Assembly (NCBI RefSeq): GCF_000006405.1
Contig: NW_003211193.1
Coordinates: 1 to 64,000, forward strand
DNA from: Perkinsus marinus ATCC 50983
Lineage: Eukaryota > Perkinsozoa > Perkinsida > Perkinsidae
Direction of reading: 5' to 3'
DNA: 64,000 nt
The translations under genes and the position numbers were made by a program. A model generated the notes under the pieces. It was not told the origin of the DNA. It worked only from the letters and a program-made list of their open reading frames with translations, and did no database searches. Positions 35,955 through 46,562 of the stretch are shown one piece after another; within the stretch, counting starts at the first letter, position 1, and each line of letters starts with the position of its first letter.

Positions 35955-37867
35955 TAGAAAGGAGGCCGATTCCATCACGGTGCGGTAACGTGTCATTATT
36001 GATTTTTTTCTGGTGGGCATGCTGTCGCCCATCATGCTGTAAATGAATAGTTTATGATCATCTCGGTGAACATCTCAGATGAACTATTTGCTGAAGGATT
36101 AGCTATCCTATTCTTATCGGTCCGTAATAGGACGCATTGGTACTGAGCATGGATGATTGTGTTTGTAGTGAACTGACGAGCAAGTTCATCAAATGTGCCA
36201 GATACGGGTTGGGGAGGAAGGAATCGAACGCACGCGAAGAATTGGAACCACAATGGCTATAGCCTCAAAGTTTAATCCCTCTCAGTACTCACATGCTATG
36301 CGATGTATCGTAGCCCTACTGCAGAGCACGTTAGAAGAACGAGAGGAGATATACCCCTGCACTCATTGGTCGAACATTAATACATCGACCGCTATCCATA
36401 TCAACGTCTTCCCTCTGATGCCAATGTGTTGCGCAAATGCCTCTAATAATTGATCAGTGAGAATACCATTATCGGTAGCACGCTAGGGCGCTGTTGTAGC
36501 AACATTACGTTTTTGTGCCACGATTTCGTCTATGGGGTCTATTGCTGCCTACAACGTCTATTTACCAGCTGGTGATATACCCATGATATCTCCTCGCTGT
36601 TGTGATTTCCCTCCTGATTTAACAAAACCATGCCTCAACCAGTAACAGGGATACTGATATGGATACTCAAATATGCACCACAATAGCGTAATACATTGAA
36701 ATGGCATTATCTAGCGAGGAGAGACAAACGCACAGCCTAGCTCAGAAAATTACATAAGAATATCACAAATTACGGTATCCTTGTCGGAGTGAGTACACGC
36801 CGTTGGCAGTTTGACCATGAGCGAGCACTGTGCCACTGAATGGCTAAGGAGCCCTAGAGGAAGTCCCAAGATTGCCTGTTGCAACCGCCTCTGTATTACT
36901 CCTCTGCTGATGTGTTTCGCTGCATACTTGTATACTTCAACTCCGTAGACACTCAGAATCGAATACTTAATCGTATGTAAGGGTGCCCTCTTCCGTTTCT
37001 ATCGACCCAACGTGGGCGTTCCGACCGATCTGCGCACTGTGAGCGTCGTGATGGTGGACAGGAGGACGGAGGAGATGAGCTGCTTCTATCAACGGATAAA
37101 GCATCATCATACTCATCAGAGCGATACGAAGTCGATGACTTGGCCTCAGCCTTACCTTTAGGCTTAGGCCCTAAGCCTTAAGGATTCTAGACAAGGCAGA
37201 CTGAAACCGTTAGATACGAAATCGATAGATACGGCAAGATATCGGGCGCAATCCAACTAAAGATGTGCTGATAAAAGATGCAAGAATGTGCGAGATGCGT
37301 TTCGCCTCCCCGGTAGTCTCAGCACGCGTTCACTCGTCCAATGTAACGTTAAGCCTTTAAGAGCCTCACTTCGAGCTGGCTGCATATTGAGATACAGCTG
37401 CGAGCTCTGTATCAAGTACAACCAGGCTCAAGACTGAAGTTAACAAGTCACGCGTAATAAATGCCGGACCTGGGACTCGAACCCGGGAGTTCTTCCCTGA
37501 CGCATGCGTGCAGTCTGAAGGTTCTAAGCGCAATGCTACAGGGGTTCTCAATGCACACATTCGCTCACTCGGTTATCTTATATGCGCTTCACCCATGCGG
37601 TATCATGCGGTCACTCGAGAGGAGTCTTGCTGAGTCGGGAGTTATGCGACATTACTTTATGGCTCGTCAGTTCACAGAATCCGGATACTTTGGGAGCGCT
37701 TTCGAGGATGGGAATCTTTGAACCGGTCGAATTGTGGATTTTTCTGGCGAGTTTACTTCGTTTGTCATCGGGTCGTAGTGGAGCATTACGAGGCGGCATG
37801 CTTCCATTATGGTGCCGTGCGATGATTATTTAGGACATTTTTGAAGCCGAGTTATTACCCTACTATT
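35955..37867. other. Long intergenic region with tRNA-like relics
   Basis: Nearly 1.9 kb without a convincing exon on either strand. Open frames are short and motif-free. Two places carry tRNA T-arm-like sequence on the minus strand (about 36,206-36,290 and 37,455-37,545). Nothing else is supported. Confidence 0.4.
37455..37545 (-). tRNA. tRNA-like relic (possible pseudogene)
   Basis: On the minus strand CTCCCGGGTTCGAGTCCCAGG has the T-arm signature GGTTCGANTCC. Upstream AGCATTGCGCTTAG resembles a D-arm, and the intervening length would allow a long variable arm (Leu/Ser class). The T-stem has a mismatch and no 5' strand complementary to the 3' acceptor bases is visible. It is probably decayed or tRNA-derived; identity cannot be assigned. 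Confidence 0.25.
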
Positions 37868-39437
37868 ATGATTCTACCGGTCCAACCTCCGTCCATCGGT
37901 GATGCAAGTCTGTTCAAGTTCGAAACCCTGATAGATTCGCCCGCGGCCATCAAGCTCAGGACGATGACTAGCCTTCGTAGTGAGCTCAACTCACACCTTG
38001 TGAATAGACACCCACCAAGCGATGTACAGAAGTAGACTCCCTTCACCGACCATTCGCGACCATTACTGTGTATTTCCTTCAGTGCTTGTGTGGATTATAT
38101 CAACGATCTATTAGCCTTAGCTGAGGTGTCCAAGACTGTCCCTTTCAAGAGGAAGTACACTATACGATGGCGATCTGGCCTCACGCCTGAAGTGGTGGTA
38201 GAGCCGAGCGAAGAAAAGACGTCCACTCAAGCCATCGGCATCGATGTCACGATGGTAGCCTCACAATGATTCACAGCTTACACGGCATGTTGTGTCCATC
38301 ACCAGACGCTGTTCGTGTATGCGTGCTCTCTGCTCGAACAAGCTGCTCAACGATTCGTAGTGGACTCGAGGAGCGGTGAGATTCTCACGACGGGTCTCGA
38401 TGAGGTATGTGTAAACTGAATGTCAGTCGATCATGTATGAATCCTTACAGGTTGCTAAGATATGCAGCAAGGCCTCGACGGCATTCCAGACATGTCGGGA
38501 CACCCTCACTACGATGACCGCTGCCATCCCCGAGCTGGACCCTAGAGTAGGTCATTTGCATATGGGATAGGGGGTGGTATACGCATTCTAAGGTGCTTGG
38601 AGGCCTCTGCAGCTACAGTCATCTATGTGGTCAAATCTGCGCTTTTGAATTGGCTGCGAGCCGGTCGGGATCGAGGAATCTCCTCGCGAAGTTGGCCATG
38701 CAGGTTGACGCAGATGCTATACCAGTACAAAAAATGCTCAGGGGTGGGCATTCGGAGTCACCAAGGAGTCGGCGATAGTATCTGATCAGGTTCTGATGGA
38801 CTTGGTCATTTGATCAACCATGTGATGGTGGTTGGTCCTATGTATCGGGCTAGGGCTAACACTCTTATGGCCTCAGCAGAGTTCGAGGTGGAACACTTCG
38901 GTGTTGCCAACGCCTGGGCTGACCGAGCAATGGCTGCAGTGAAGGAAACAGAAGCTGCCTTACACCAGGTAGGAACTTTTGTTCATGCAGGTTAGACAGC
39001 ACTGGTAGTAGGTAACGGCGCCGCATATGCGGCTCACTGTTGAGACTATCATCAATAAAGTGAAGGTGGAGTGCGAGAAGATTATAAAGGAGAACAGGAT
39101 GGTCTATTTCGAGCCTCCCCCTAAGGAGATGCCGTCTATAGTTCCTGTGAGCGCGATCAAGCGTACTCCGCCCGGCGTACCAGTACGGGAGCTTCTGCAG
39201 CTGTACAAGACCCCAGTCCCCTTTGCTCCTGAGGAGTTCGTACTGAATCGGAGTAACGTGTCGGTGTCCTCTTCTGGGGGCTCGGTATCGGATAAGTCGA
39301 CTCAACACCTGAACACGCCCGAGACATTGCCTCAAGTGCAGATTTTTCCCAATGCGAGCTCAGCGGCCATGTATGCTGCGAATGGTAACTCTCAGAGTGG
39401 CCAGTTTAGTGGTGTGCAGACGACCCCCACCCGTTGA
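37868..39437 (+). CDS. BRO1-domain protein (ALIX/BROX-like)
   Basis: BRO1 domains bind ESCRT-III CHMP4/Snf7 and act in endosomal sorting and membrane scission. Seen in exon order: MILPVQPPSIGDASLFKFET (37,868), DYINDLLALAEVSKTV (about 38,095-38,140), LFVYACSLLEQAAQRFVVDS (about 38,310-38,370), CSKASTAFQTCRDTLTTM (about 38,465-38,520), AFELAASRSGSRNLLAKLAMQVD (about 38,640-38,710; the ELA...LLAKLA part is typical), MYRARANTLMASAEFEVEHF (about 38,840-38,900), then MVYFEPPPKEMPSIVPVSAI (about 39,100-39,160). The last matches the BRO1 end segment (N-x-x-(I/V)Y-x-x-x-(V/P)P-x-x-x-x-L-P). A Ser/Thr/Asn-rich tail ends at 39,437. There is no V domain or long Pro-rich region, so it is BROX-like rather than full ALIX. 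Start chosen as the first in-frame ATG. Confidence 0.72.
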
Positions 39438-39893
39438 ATTAGTCGATACCATTATCCTTGTTTTAGAGTAACGGAATTAGCACATAATGCGGACAGCAAC
39501 AACAACTGCTGCATCATCATCGTTATTGAAGCCCTGTTATACTTATCGTACCAGTTTCATGCTTTTAATTTTGTTCGTATTCTAACCTGATCTCCATCGT
39601 TACTGTCGTTTCGCAGCTTCCTCCTTTATGCCCAGCCTCACCACCCGCTAACGTCACTTCAAGCTGGGCAGAAGTATCGAATTGCGAGTCCACGGTCTCT
39701 GAGGATTGGAAAATGCCTGGGAAAGATGATACGACCGACTGTTTTTTGAAAATGACAAGCAATTTTTGCAGCTGTTGTTGTGTTGATAGTTATGCAACTT
39801 TGGTTAACTCAAATACATTCAAGAATCAGAGAAAATACGAACGACATGTCTATAAAATAATGTAATATTCGTCAACCCAGCAGTGATGTACCA
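39438..39893. other. Intergenic region between convergent genes
   Basis: Holds the two 3' UTRs of the BRO1 and SDR-SCP2 genes; no exon or repeat family seen. Confidence 0.5.
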
Positions 39894-41754
39894 TCACATC
39901 TTAGAGGTCTTGAAGAAGAGTTCGACAACCTCAGCTGCAGACAGCGATGTGTTGTCGGCGAGGGACGGATCAAATTTGGGCAGGACCTATGGCAACGATC
40001 GGAAGTTAGTCGTAATGATGTGATCACATCTGGAGTGAACTTCATAGCAGCTGCCAAGTCGCCTTTAAGTTTCAACTTCCCCTGCATGAATGCAGCCTGA
40101 GGCTGTAGCTCATCTTTCACGAGCGCCATGAAATTGTCATCAATAAGCGAGATAGTGCAGGCTCCATCGGCCTCCTGATAACAAAAGCGGTCGGGAGTAG
40201 TGTCGAAGCTGGACAAGAGCTTACCTTAGTTTCGTAACACTTGCCAGGAGCGTCTTTCAAATTCAGAGTCCACTTCCTAGACTTACCCACTCCCACCTTC
40301 TTGCCTTCATAAATCTCAAAAGTATAAGTAGTGTTCAGCTTCTTCACCAAGGGACTGCCGGGTTTGCTGGGATGGTCAAAGTAACTAGAAGGATATTTCA
40401 ACCATAGCCGAGGTCATCTAATTTCCTCACGCTCTGATAATATCAAATATTCTGGCAGATTTCAAAGTCGAACTCGATGCTTGGGGTTGCACAGCGCTTG
40501 GTGGGGCCACGGCGTCGCCTCTTGTCTACAGCAGGGGATGGTCATTATTATAAGGTGTCTCCAGGTTTCACCTGCATTAGGCTCATTAGAGCTTCCCCAG
40601 AGCTGCTGGGGTAGGCGGCATCCTGAGAAAAGTCGGCGATGGTGTTTTGAACCTTTTCATCGAGAAGATCTTCCGGTTGATACGGCCACTTCAACGTTAG
40701 ACCGCGGCTCCTGAAAGCCGATCGAACAGCATTTTCTCCACGAGAACGAACCTTTGGATCCTGACTTTGGAGAACCAACCGGCACCAGCTTCGAAGACTT
40801 CCCCACTGCCCTGATAGTGTGAGAGTTTCACAATCGCATTCTCCCCGCGCCTACCTTATAGCTCTCATGACACATCGCCACGACCAGAGGCGATACGAAT
40901 TCAGGGGAAAGCTGAGCTAATAAATCTGGTGGCATTATTGTTTCGGTCATTCTCGACGCCGCCACCGGCACTATAACGTTGCACAAAATACCTACGACGG
41001 CCCTGCAGAGCCAACCCTATGGAGAGAAGTTACCGCGTTTTTTCCCTTCAATGGCCATCGTTTTCGTCATCCCCAGTATACCAGATTTAGCCATACTGTA
41101 GTTGACTTGGCCGTAGTTTCCATAAAGACCAGAAGCGCCTAAAAACCCATCCGAAAAAAGCAAGTCACGTAGAGACACACTCGAGACGTTGACTATTCTC
41201 CCATAGCCTTGCTTGAGCATGTGGGTCCATGCAGCTCTACTGCACTTATAGACACCATTCAAATGCACATCCACGACGAGCTTCCAGTCATCATCGGTCA
41301 TCTTCGCCAGAGACCGATCACGCAAAATGCCTATCACGAGGTCACCTTGGTTACTGTTACTTTTTACTACCAGCATTGTTAATAAGAATGTCAATACGTC
41401 CCCATTTGTCCACGGCAGACTTAATGATCGCTTCCCCATCAGTCTGAATGAGACGCCTCCAGAACACACTGGAATTGTAGTAGTACCACAGAGTTGTAAT
41501 TAGGGATTGCCTCGCCACCAGCCACGGTGATCTCCTCCACTACCTTATCAGCAGCTCTACTGGAGTGACCAGAACCATCGAATGTTCCACCAAGGTCGTT
41601 AACGACTACCTACTAGAAGCTCTAGAATCACTACTGACGCCCCTAGTACCTTGCATCCCCTTCTAGCTAGGTCCAGGGCGTACTGCCTGCCAAGGCCTCC
41701 ACCTGCACCTGTGACGACAGCAACACGGCCAGAGAAGGACATGGACTTCGACAT
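39894..41754 (-). CDS. SDR-SCP2 fusion, HSD17B4/MFE-2 type, lacking the hydratase domain
   Basis: The N-terminal half is a short-chain dehydrogenase of the peroxisomal multifunctional enzyme 2 class. It shows [20 protein letters not shown] (Rossmann TGxxxGxG, about 41,670-41,735), [39 protein letters not shown], the catalytic [13 protein letters not shown] (YxxxK; about 41,090-41,130) and [13 protein letters not shown]. After a Lys/Arg-rich linker comes an SCP2 sterol-carrier domain: [40 protein letters not shown]. The C-terminus is FFKTSKM, where SKM is an acceptable PTS1 tripeptide. Family MFE-2 proteins carry a hotdog enoyl-CoA hydratase between SDR and SCP2; none is visible here. Verified introns include 39,987-40,027 and a 42-nt intron inside the SDR domain. 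Likely a peroxisomal 3-hydroxyacyl-CoA or steroid dehydrogenase. Start at 41,754 aligns with the Rossmann strand. Confidence 0.85.
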
Positions 41755-42074
41755 GATTTGCCACAAGAATACTGATACACTTCTGCACCCTATATACATC
41801 TATAAGAACGCAAGAGGATTTTCTAGGAGATAAACCCCATGTTCATTGAAGTAGTTGTGGAACTCAGAATCGATTCTAGCATCGTATTATATGTGTAACA
41901 AGCAGTTCTCAGTCTCGAAATAGATTTATTGAACGACCCCAAAATCTAGTTCAAGATCTTTTTCGGGTTACCCGAGTCGCCATTTATCGGCTATTTTCTC
42001 TGCTGCATTGTGATGAACGCCTTACAGAGCTACTCCACTGCGTTACAGGTGTATTTCTGTTCCCTCATAGCCCC

Positions 42075-42241
42075 ACTAAGAAAATATGCATGTAGTCAAC
42101 TACATATGTAAGTGACATTTGTGGAAAATTTGAGGAAAATCGAGGAAATTCTCATTGGTTTCTGTACACTTCTATCCGAATTCGTATGTAAACTTCTATA
42201 GTGGACTCAGCTGAGGAATATGATCATTTATTCCAACACCG
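42075..42241 (+). mobile_element. Family 1 MITE (degenerate ends)
   Basis: AAGAAAATATGCATG at the left and ATTTATTCCAACACCG at the right correspond to the family termini. The inner ACTTCTATCCGAATTCGTAT is shared with other copies. No duplication is evident. Confidence 0.6.
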
Positions 42242-42733
42242 ACTCCGATCTGCATCGATCGGACCAGTCTTCCACCAACAAGAAGTCATACACATGGGCA
42301 GCTCCAACAGCTGCTCATCTCAAGTGATGGTGCCGCGCCTATCATCGTCGTGATATAATAAATCCATCACTCAGTTTAGACCATTGAACTTGCATGCCAT
42401 ACTTTTCAAGATGGGGAATATCGAGGAGATGACATATATAACGTGGGCGACGTAGTTGAGTAGAGCCGCGCAAATATGGAGGATGTGGCCATTGGTGGTT
42501 GGTTTCGTATACCTTATTCTTTTGCTGATTTCATCATGGTCATGGTTATGGTAATTCTCGGACGTTTATATCTGTTGACTTATACTATCACTTGTCGAAA
42601 TACGAAATTGATTTCACCAGAACAACGGAATTGAAGTTCTTATTACCACTCCTTGTCGAAGTTGGAGTTCCTAAAGGAGTATCCTTGATTATATTCGCCT
42701 ACCCGTTGATATAGACGTTACTAATTATCAAAT

Positions 42734-42774
42734 AGGTGTAGTTTTCCTCAAGGCGTTCCACGAGAACTACACCT
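42734..42774. repeat. 10-bp inverted repeat followed by a T run
   Basis: AGGTGTAGTT and AACTACACCT form perfect arms around a 21-nt loop, followed by TTTTT. It could be a hairpin; no function is assigned. Confidence 0.4.
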
Positions 42775-42988
42775 TTTTGTACGTACGATCCACTGTTGTG
42801 ACACGTGCCATTTCTAGTGAGGGAGCGCGAGTCTCGTTCAATTCGCATGGTCAGCGCAAGATTGGACGACAGCACACAAGGTTGCGGCGTGCGTGGATGA
42901 TGCCAAGCTCAGTGGATCTGCTTGGCATTTAGGTCTATGCGTTCATGGCTAGGAGTAGGTTTTAAACCACATATTCCCTATACATGGA

Positions 42989-43038
42989 AATGGTCACGTC
43001 GACCATAGTAAATGCTCAATGGTCACGTCGACCATAGT
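42989..43038. repeat. 21-bp direct repeat, palindromic core
   Basis: Two exact copies of AATGGTCACGTCGACCATAG plus T at 42,989-43,009 and 43,018-43,038. Each has ATGGTC/GACCAT arms. The location, about 500 bp upstream of the pseudouridine synthase start, would suit a regulatory site. Confidence 0.5.
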
Positions 43039-43539
43039 GTAGCTCTTGAGCTTAATCTGGAGGCTGGTAAGGAGACTTCCTATTAGACCGTTAGAACCCA
43101 CTGAAACTCTTCACTTCCCTGGGCCGAGTAACTGGGCATGGGCGTCGTCTATAGGAGTGAGTGAGTGTTGATATACCTGCAAAGTTGCGGCTGGGTACTG
43201 ACGCTGTTGTTTTGGAGAGTGGAGCGGTATGGCCGGGCACCGTGGGAGGTTCCGTGTAGTGGTAGACAGTCACCGTGTCATTCGGCGGCCCGTGTGCCAC
43301 AGTTCGCCCTTCTCCTCAACGGTACGTCGTTCCTCCAGTATTGGAGGAGGCTTCTCTAGAGCAACATGCCGTATACCGATGTATTAGCGCGCTGTGTTTC
43401 GTTGAGTCTTATTACGACAATCTATGGGCTATTTCTCTATGACCGGAGAAAAATTTCACATGGGCAGATTCGCTCGGGTTGTAACCAGTTCTTAAGAATC
43501 AACTGCGATGGGGGTAATATGCAGGGTTAGTTTTTATTG

Positions 43540-44567
43540 ATGTCTCCAAGCCTCGATATTGATCAATGTTTGTCGGATGGCAGCATTCATGCGAGTCCGT
43601 GTTTGTTCGCCTTCTTCAAGCCAAGAGGGATGGAGACTACTTGCACCGCTGGTAGTGGTCTCCGGAAGTTCCTCGATCGGGGAAGGCTGCATCCTGTAGG
43701 TGAGAATTCCTGTAGGGTCGCGGCGATCTTTGCTACTCCTGCAGCACAGTGTTGGAATGCATGTTTCGGTATCCTCAGCTGAGCTCGGGAGTTTCCTCAC
43801 TACATTATGGAAATTACACACGAATTGAACTAGAAATTGCCAGGGACCAGCAAGGATTTTCGAAAAATTCCTCAAAATTTTCGTAGAAGTTGACCATGTG
43901 ATTATTTCCCCCACATTGTTCGTCTCAGGTCGTTTAGACCGTGACACGACCGGTCTGTTGTTATTGAGCAGTGATGGAGACTGTACCAACCGTATACTGC
44001 ATTCTACTATTAATAAAACATACGCAGCTCTCGTGCGGGGAGTGCTGCCAGAAGGGTTAATGAAAAAGGTGGGAGGGATAGTAGATCGGACAATACTGTT
44101 GGACCCAGGTTGTGAGTGAGGGTGTAGACTTACCAGATGGGCATGTTGATGTGACACGGCTTGAAACGATCAACGATGGTGACACTGTCCCTTTCGGACT
44201 AGTGGCGTATCCCTTGTCTTCGATCCCGACTAACGGATGTGATAAGCTTCTGGTATTACCTCGTTGTTCAAGACGTATTGACTCACAGGTTCGATGGTTC
44301 GGATTACAACTACGTGTGGAAGGAACAGAGTAGTGCGGCGAACGCTTTGTGCACTCGGTCATCCAGTGTTGCTCTTGCACAGAGAGGAAATAGGCGGTAT
44401 CAAGTAAGTAGTAGTACATATATACATATATTGATATCAATATGAGGGCACGATGCATAATATCGTTATTTAATCCTATTAAAATTTAATAGTTCGTAAT
44501 TACAATTAACACCCATATATTTATAATCGACGTTTGATACTATTTTTTTCATGTCATACCATGTTTA

Positions 44568-44640
<73 letters not shown>

Positions 44641-44680
44641 GGTGGTGGTGGTAGTAGTAGTAGTAGTGGTGGTGGTGGTG

Positions 44681-44736
<56 letters not shown>

Positions 44737-44886
44737 GGTAGTAGTAGTAGTAGTACTACTACTACTAGTACTACTAGTACTACTAGTAGGAGCAGGGGGA
44801 TCATATCCCATTCTATCAGGTTACCCGTAAATGCTCGGCCAGAAGAGCCGCCTTTGATACCAGTGAATATCGAATGCATACTCTGA
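43540..44886 (+). CDS. RsuA/RluE-family RNA pseudouridine synthase
   Basis: Isomerises a specific uridine to pseudouridine in structured RNA. Seen: LFAFFKPRGMETTC (N-terminal K-P-x-G motif), GRLHPVG then, after an intron, RLDRDTTGLLLLSSDGD with the catalytic Asp in the RLDxxTxGLL motif. KTYAALVRGVLPEGLMKK, VSEGVDLPDGHVDVTRL, and CGRNRVVRRTLCALGHPVLL (the GRNRQVRRM-x-x-x-GHPV motif) complete the fold. Introns: 43,700-43,928 (contains a family 1 MITE), 44,069-44,108, 44,239-44,288 and 44,404-44,818 (contains the large microsatellite). The last exon is short and ends at 44,886. No S4 domain is visible. No clear targeting peptide, so mitochondrial, plastid-relic or cytosolic location is open. Start at 43,540 is the only ATG before the KPRG motif in frame. 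Confidence 0.85.
43747..43918 (-). mobile_element. Family 1 MITE inside the pseudouridine synthase intron 1
   Basis: Begins CAGTGTTGGAATGCATG and ends TTATTTCCCCCACATTG. It makes up most of the 43,700-43,928 intron. Confidence 0.7.
44568..44790. repeat. Trinucleotide microsatellite of alternating (TAG)n and (TGG)n blocks
   Basis: Blocks of TAG and TGG triplets alternate about five times, ending in (TAC)n/(TAG)n reversal. It lies in the last intron of the pseudouridine synthase gene. Homopolymer-like open frames in several phases are by-products. Confidence 0.9.
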
Positions 44887-44950
44887 CGTTTCATATCTCT
44901 CTAGGCTCGAGTGGAGAAGGAACGATATCAACGGTTTCTCAGTTTTCATA

Positions 44951-46562
44951 ATGTCTGTTGATCATGTGCGTCTAGCACAGCTCCGCAAAAATTTGTCATC
45001 CAAGAGTGCGATAATTGCCGCACTAGGAGAGCTATCGGAGATGGCGAATGACAGCGAAACTATCAAGGACGCGGCCTTCGTCGAAGTGTGCCATCGAGCC
45101 TTCACCGTCCTCAACACGAGGTTCAGCGCGGCTGTGTACTGGCAAGCGGGCCTGGAGCTCTTCCTTAACATGCAGTTTACGTGTGGGCGGGCAGGCAAGC
45201 ATCGCTCCGCTGTTTTTTCGTATCGAATTTGGGTGGCGTCGTGTTAGATGTCACTTTACCGGACTGTGACGAATGGGCTGCTCGAGCACTGGAGGAATCT
45301 GATGAGGAATCTAAAGCGAAGGCGAAGGACCGAGTTCGAGCAGCAGTTAGAAGTACTTCGGCAAGTGAGGAAAATATGCACATGTGTTGGTGACAATATT
45401 TTGAGAAATTTGTATTGGCTTTTGAGTAATGTAATGAGTAAGGAACCTCCTAAGCTCAACTGAGGAAAGTCTAAATATATTCCAACACTCGAGACACTCT
45501 GCGGCTCGTCGCTCCTTATTGATAGTAGGATGGAGTTACTCCTCCATCGAAAGTTTATGATCGCATTGAATTGATCCACTGTAGTACGCATGGTCTTGAA
45601 ATAGAGTGGCTGGAAAGCTCGCCTCAGGTGGTGGTGGCCACCAGCAGCAACAGCAACTGTTGGACCTCTTGGGTATCAACTTGGATAATCTTCAAGCTGT
45701 GATGGCTGACGTGGGAGGCGACCAAGGGGCTCCTCCGGCAAGTCGAGATGGTATGTGTTGATCGGGGAGATCTACGGACACCTTGGCTTTGTTCAGCACG
45801 CAACGAATTGCGTATGGTCACGCTGGAGGAGGACGAGCTATGTGTGATGTGCCAGGAGGAGATGAAGCAGGGTTCAAAGGCTAAGGTAAGCAAGGGCGAA
45901 CCGACTGGGGCCTGGGCAGTGTTGGAGGAATATATGTACGCTTTCTTTGGCTGAGTCCATAAGTTTCCCCACTAATTATGGAAGTTTACATACGAACTCG
46001 GGTAGAAGTGTACAGAAACCAATGAGAATTTCCTCAGAATTCTCACATGTAATTTACTATGTGCATTTTTTCCTACCGAGCCTGGGTGCCGAGTTGTTAT
46101 CATGTCTAGGCTCCGAGTATTTGTGATGTGTTTTCGTCAGAAAATGCCAGAGTGTGGGCATGTATTTCACGACCATTGTATTATGGAGTGGCTCGAACGA
46201 CACAATACTTGTCCACTATGTCGTAATGATGACCTGCAGACTGAGAAGAAGTAGGTGGACAGGTGTACTCGTTATTTTTTCATTGGGTCACCAGTAATCA
46301 GCACAAGAAACTAAAGTCGATGATTTTTGCTAGGACTGATGATACTATTTACATTTGTACACTTTCACCCGTTTCACGCGAAGTGGCGTAATACTCCGTG
46401 AAAAACGCGATACTCGCGGTGATATGCAGTTGTCGTGAAATATGTTTTTTTCATATCACGGGTGAAACTCCATTGTGTTATTTCCTCAGAGCTTTCGACG
46501 ATATTGCGGAGAAGGTGCGCCTCAGTCGGAAAGCTGAACGGACCAGCGGACTGTATGCATAG
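44951..46562 (+). CDS. RING-H2 finger protein (putative E3 ubiquitin ligase)
   Basis: The start at 44,951 gives [20 protein letters not shown] and a helical N-terminal domain. An acidic/basic helical exon follows ([20 protein letters not shown]), then a linker with [19 protein letters not shown]. The RING begins at [18 protein letters not shown] (about 45,835-45,885) and, after an intron holding a family 1 MITE, continues [20 protein letters not shown] and [10 protein letters not shown] (about 46,147-46,245): C-x2-C ... C-x-H-x2-H-x2-C ... C-x2-C, the RING-H2 pattern. A further intron containing a family 2 MITE separates a final exon [20 protein letters not shown] ending at 46,562. If that intron is not spliced the protein ends at the TAG near 46,251. 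No membrane segment is seen. Substrates unknown. Confidence 0.7.
45362..45491 (+). mobile_element. Family 1 MITE in a RING-H2 gene intron
   Basis: GAGGAAAATATGCACATG at the left and ATATATTCCAACACTCG at the right match the family termini. Confidence 0.6.
45917..46078 (-). mobile_element. Family 1 MITE splitting the RING-H2 coding sequence
   Basis: Begins CAGTGTTGGAGG and ends CATTTTTTCCTACCG. Flanked by GGCCTGGG (45,909-45,916) and AGCCTGGG (46,079-46,086), an 8-bp target duplication with one mismatch. Confidence 0.75.
46362..46471 (+). mobile_element. Family 2 MITE in the last RING-H2 gene intron
   Basis: Starts CTTTCACCCGTTTCACGCG and ends ATCACGGGTGAAACTCC. The body shares GCGTAATACTCCGTGAAAAA with other copies. 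Confidence 0.7.

Larger units (their letters stand above)
41755..43539. other. Gene-free region with one MITE and short repeats
   Basis: Upstream of both flanking genes (head to head). It contains a family 1 element (42,075-42,241), an inverted repeat (42,734-42,774) and a 21-bp direct repeat at 42,989 and 43,018. No coding exon is convincing on either strand. Confidence 0.5.

Noticed and set aside
36206-36290. Second tRNA-like stretch on the minus strand (GCGTTCGATTCC)
   Set aside because: Only a T-loop resemblance; the proposed T-stem does not pair and no acceptor stem is clear.
43534-44157. 207-codon minus-strand open frame
   Set aside because: It is antisense to the pseudouridine synthase exons and its intron MITE, with no motif of its own.
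44534-44886. Poly-Val, poly-Ser/Gly and poly-Thr frames
   Set aside because: They are translations of the TAG/TGG microsatellite inside an intron; only the last 22 codons of one frame are taken as an exon.
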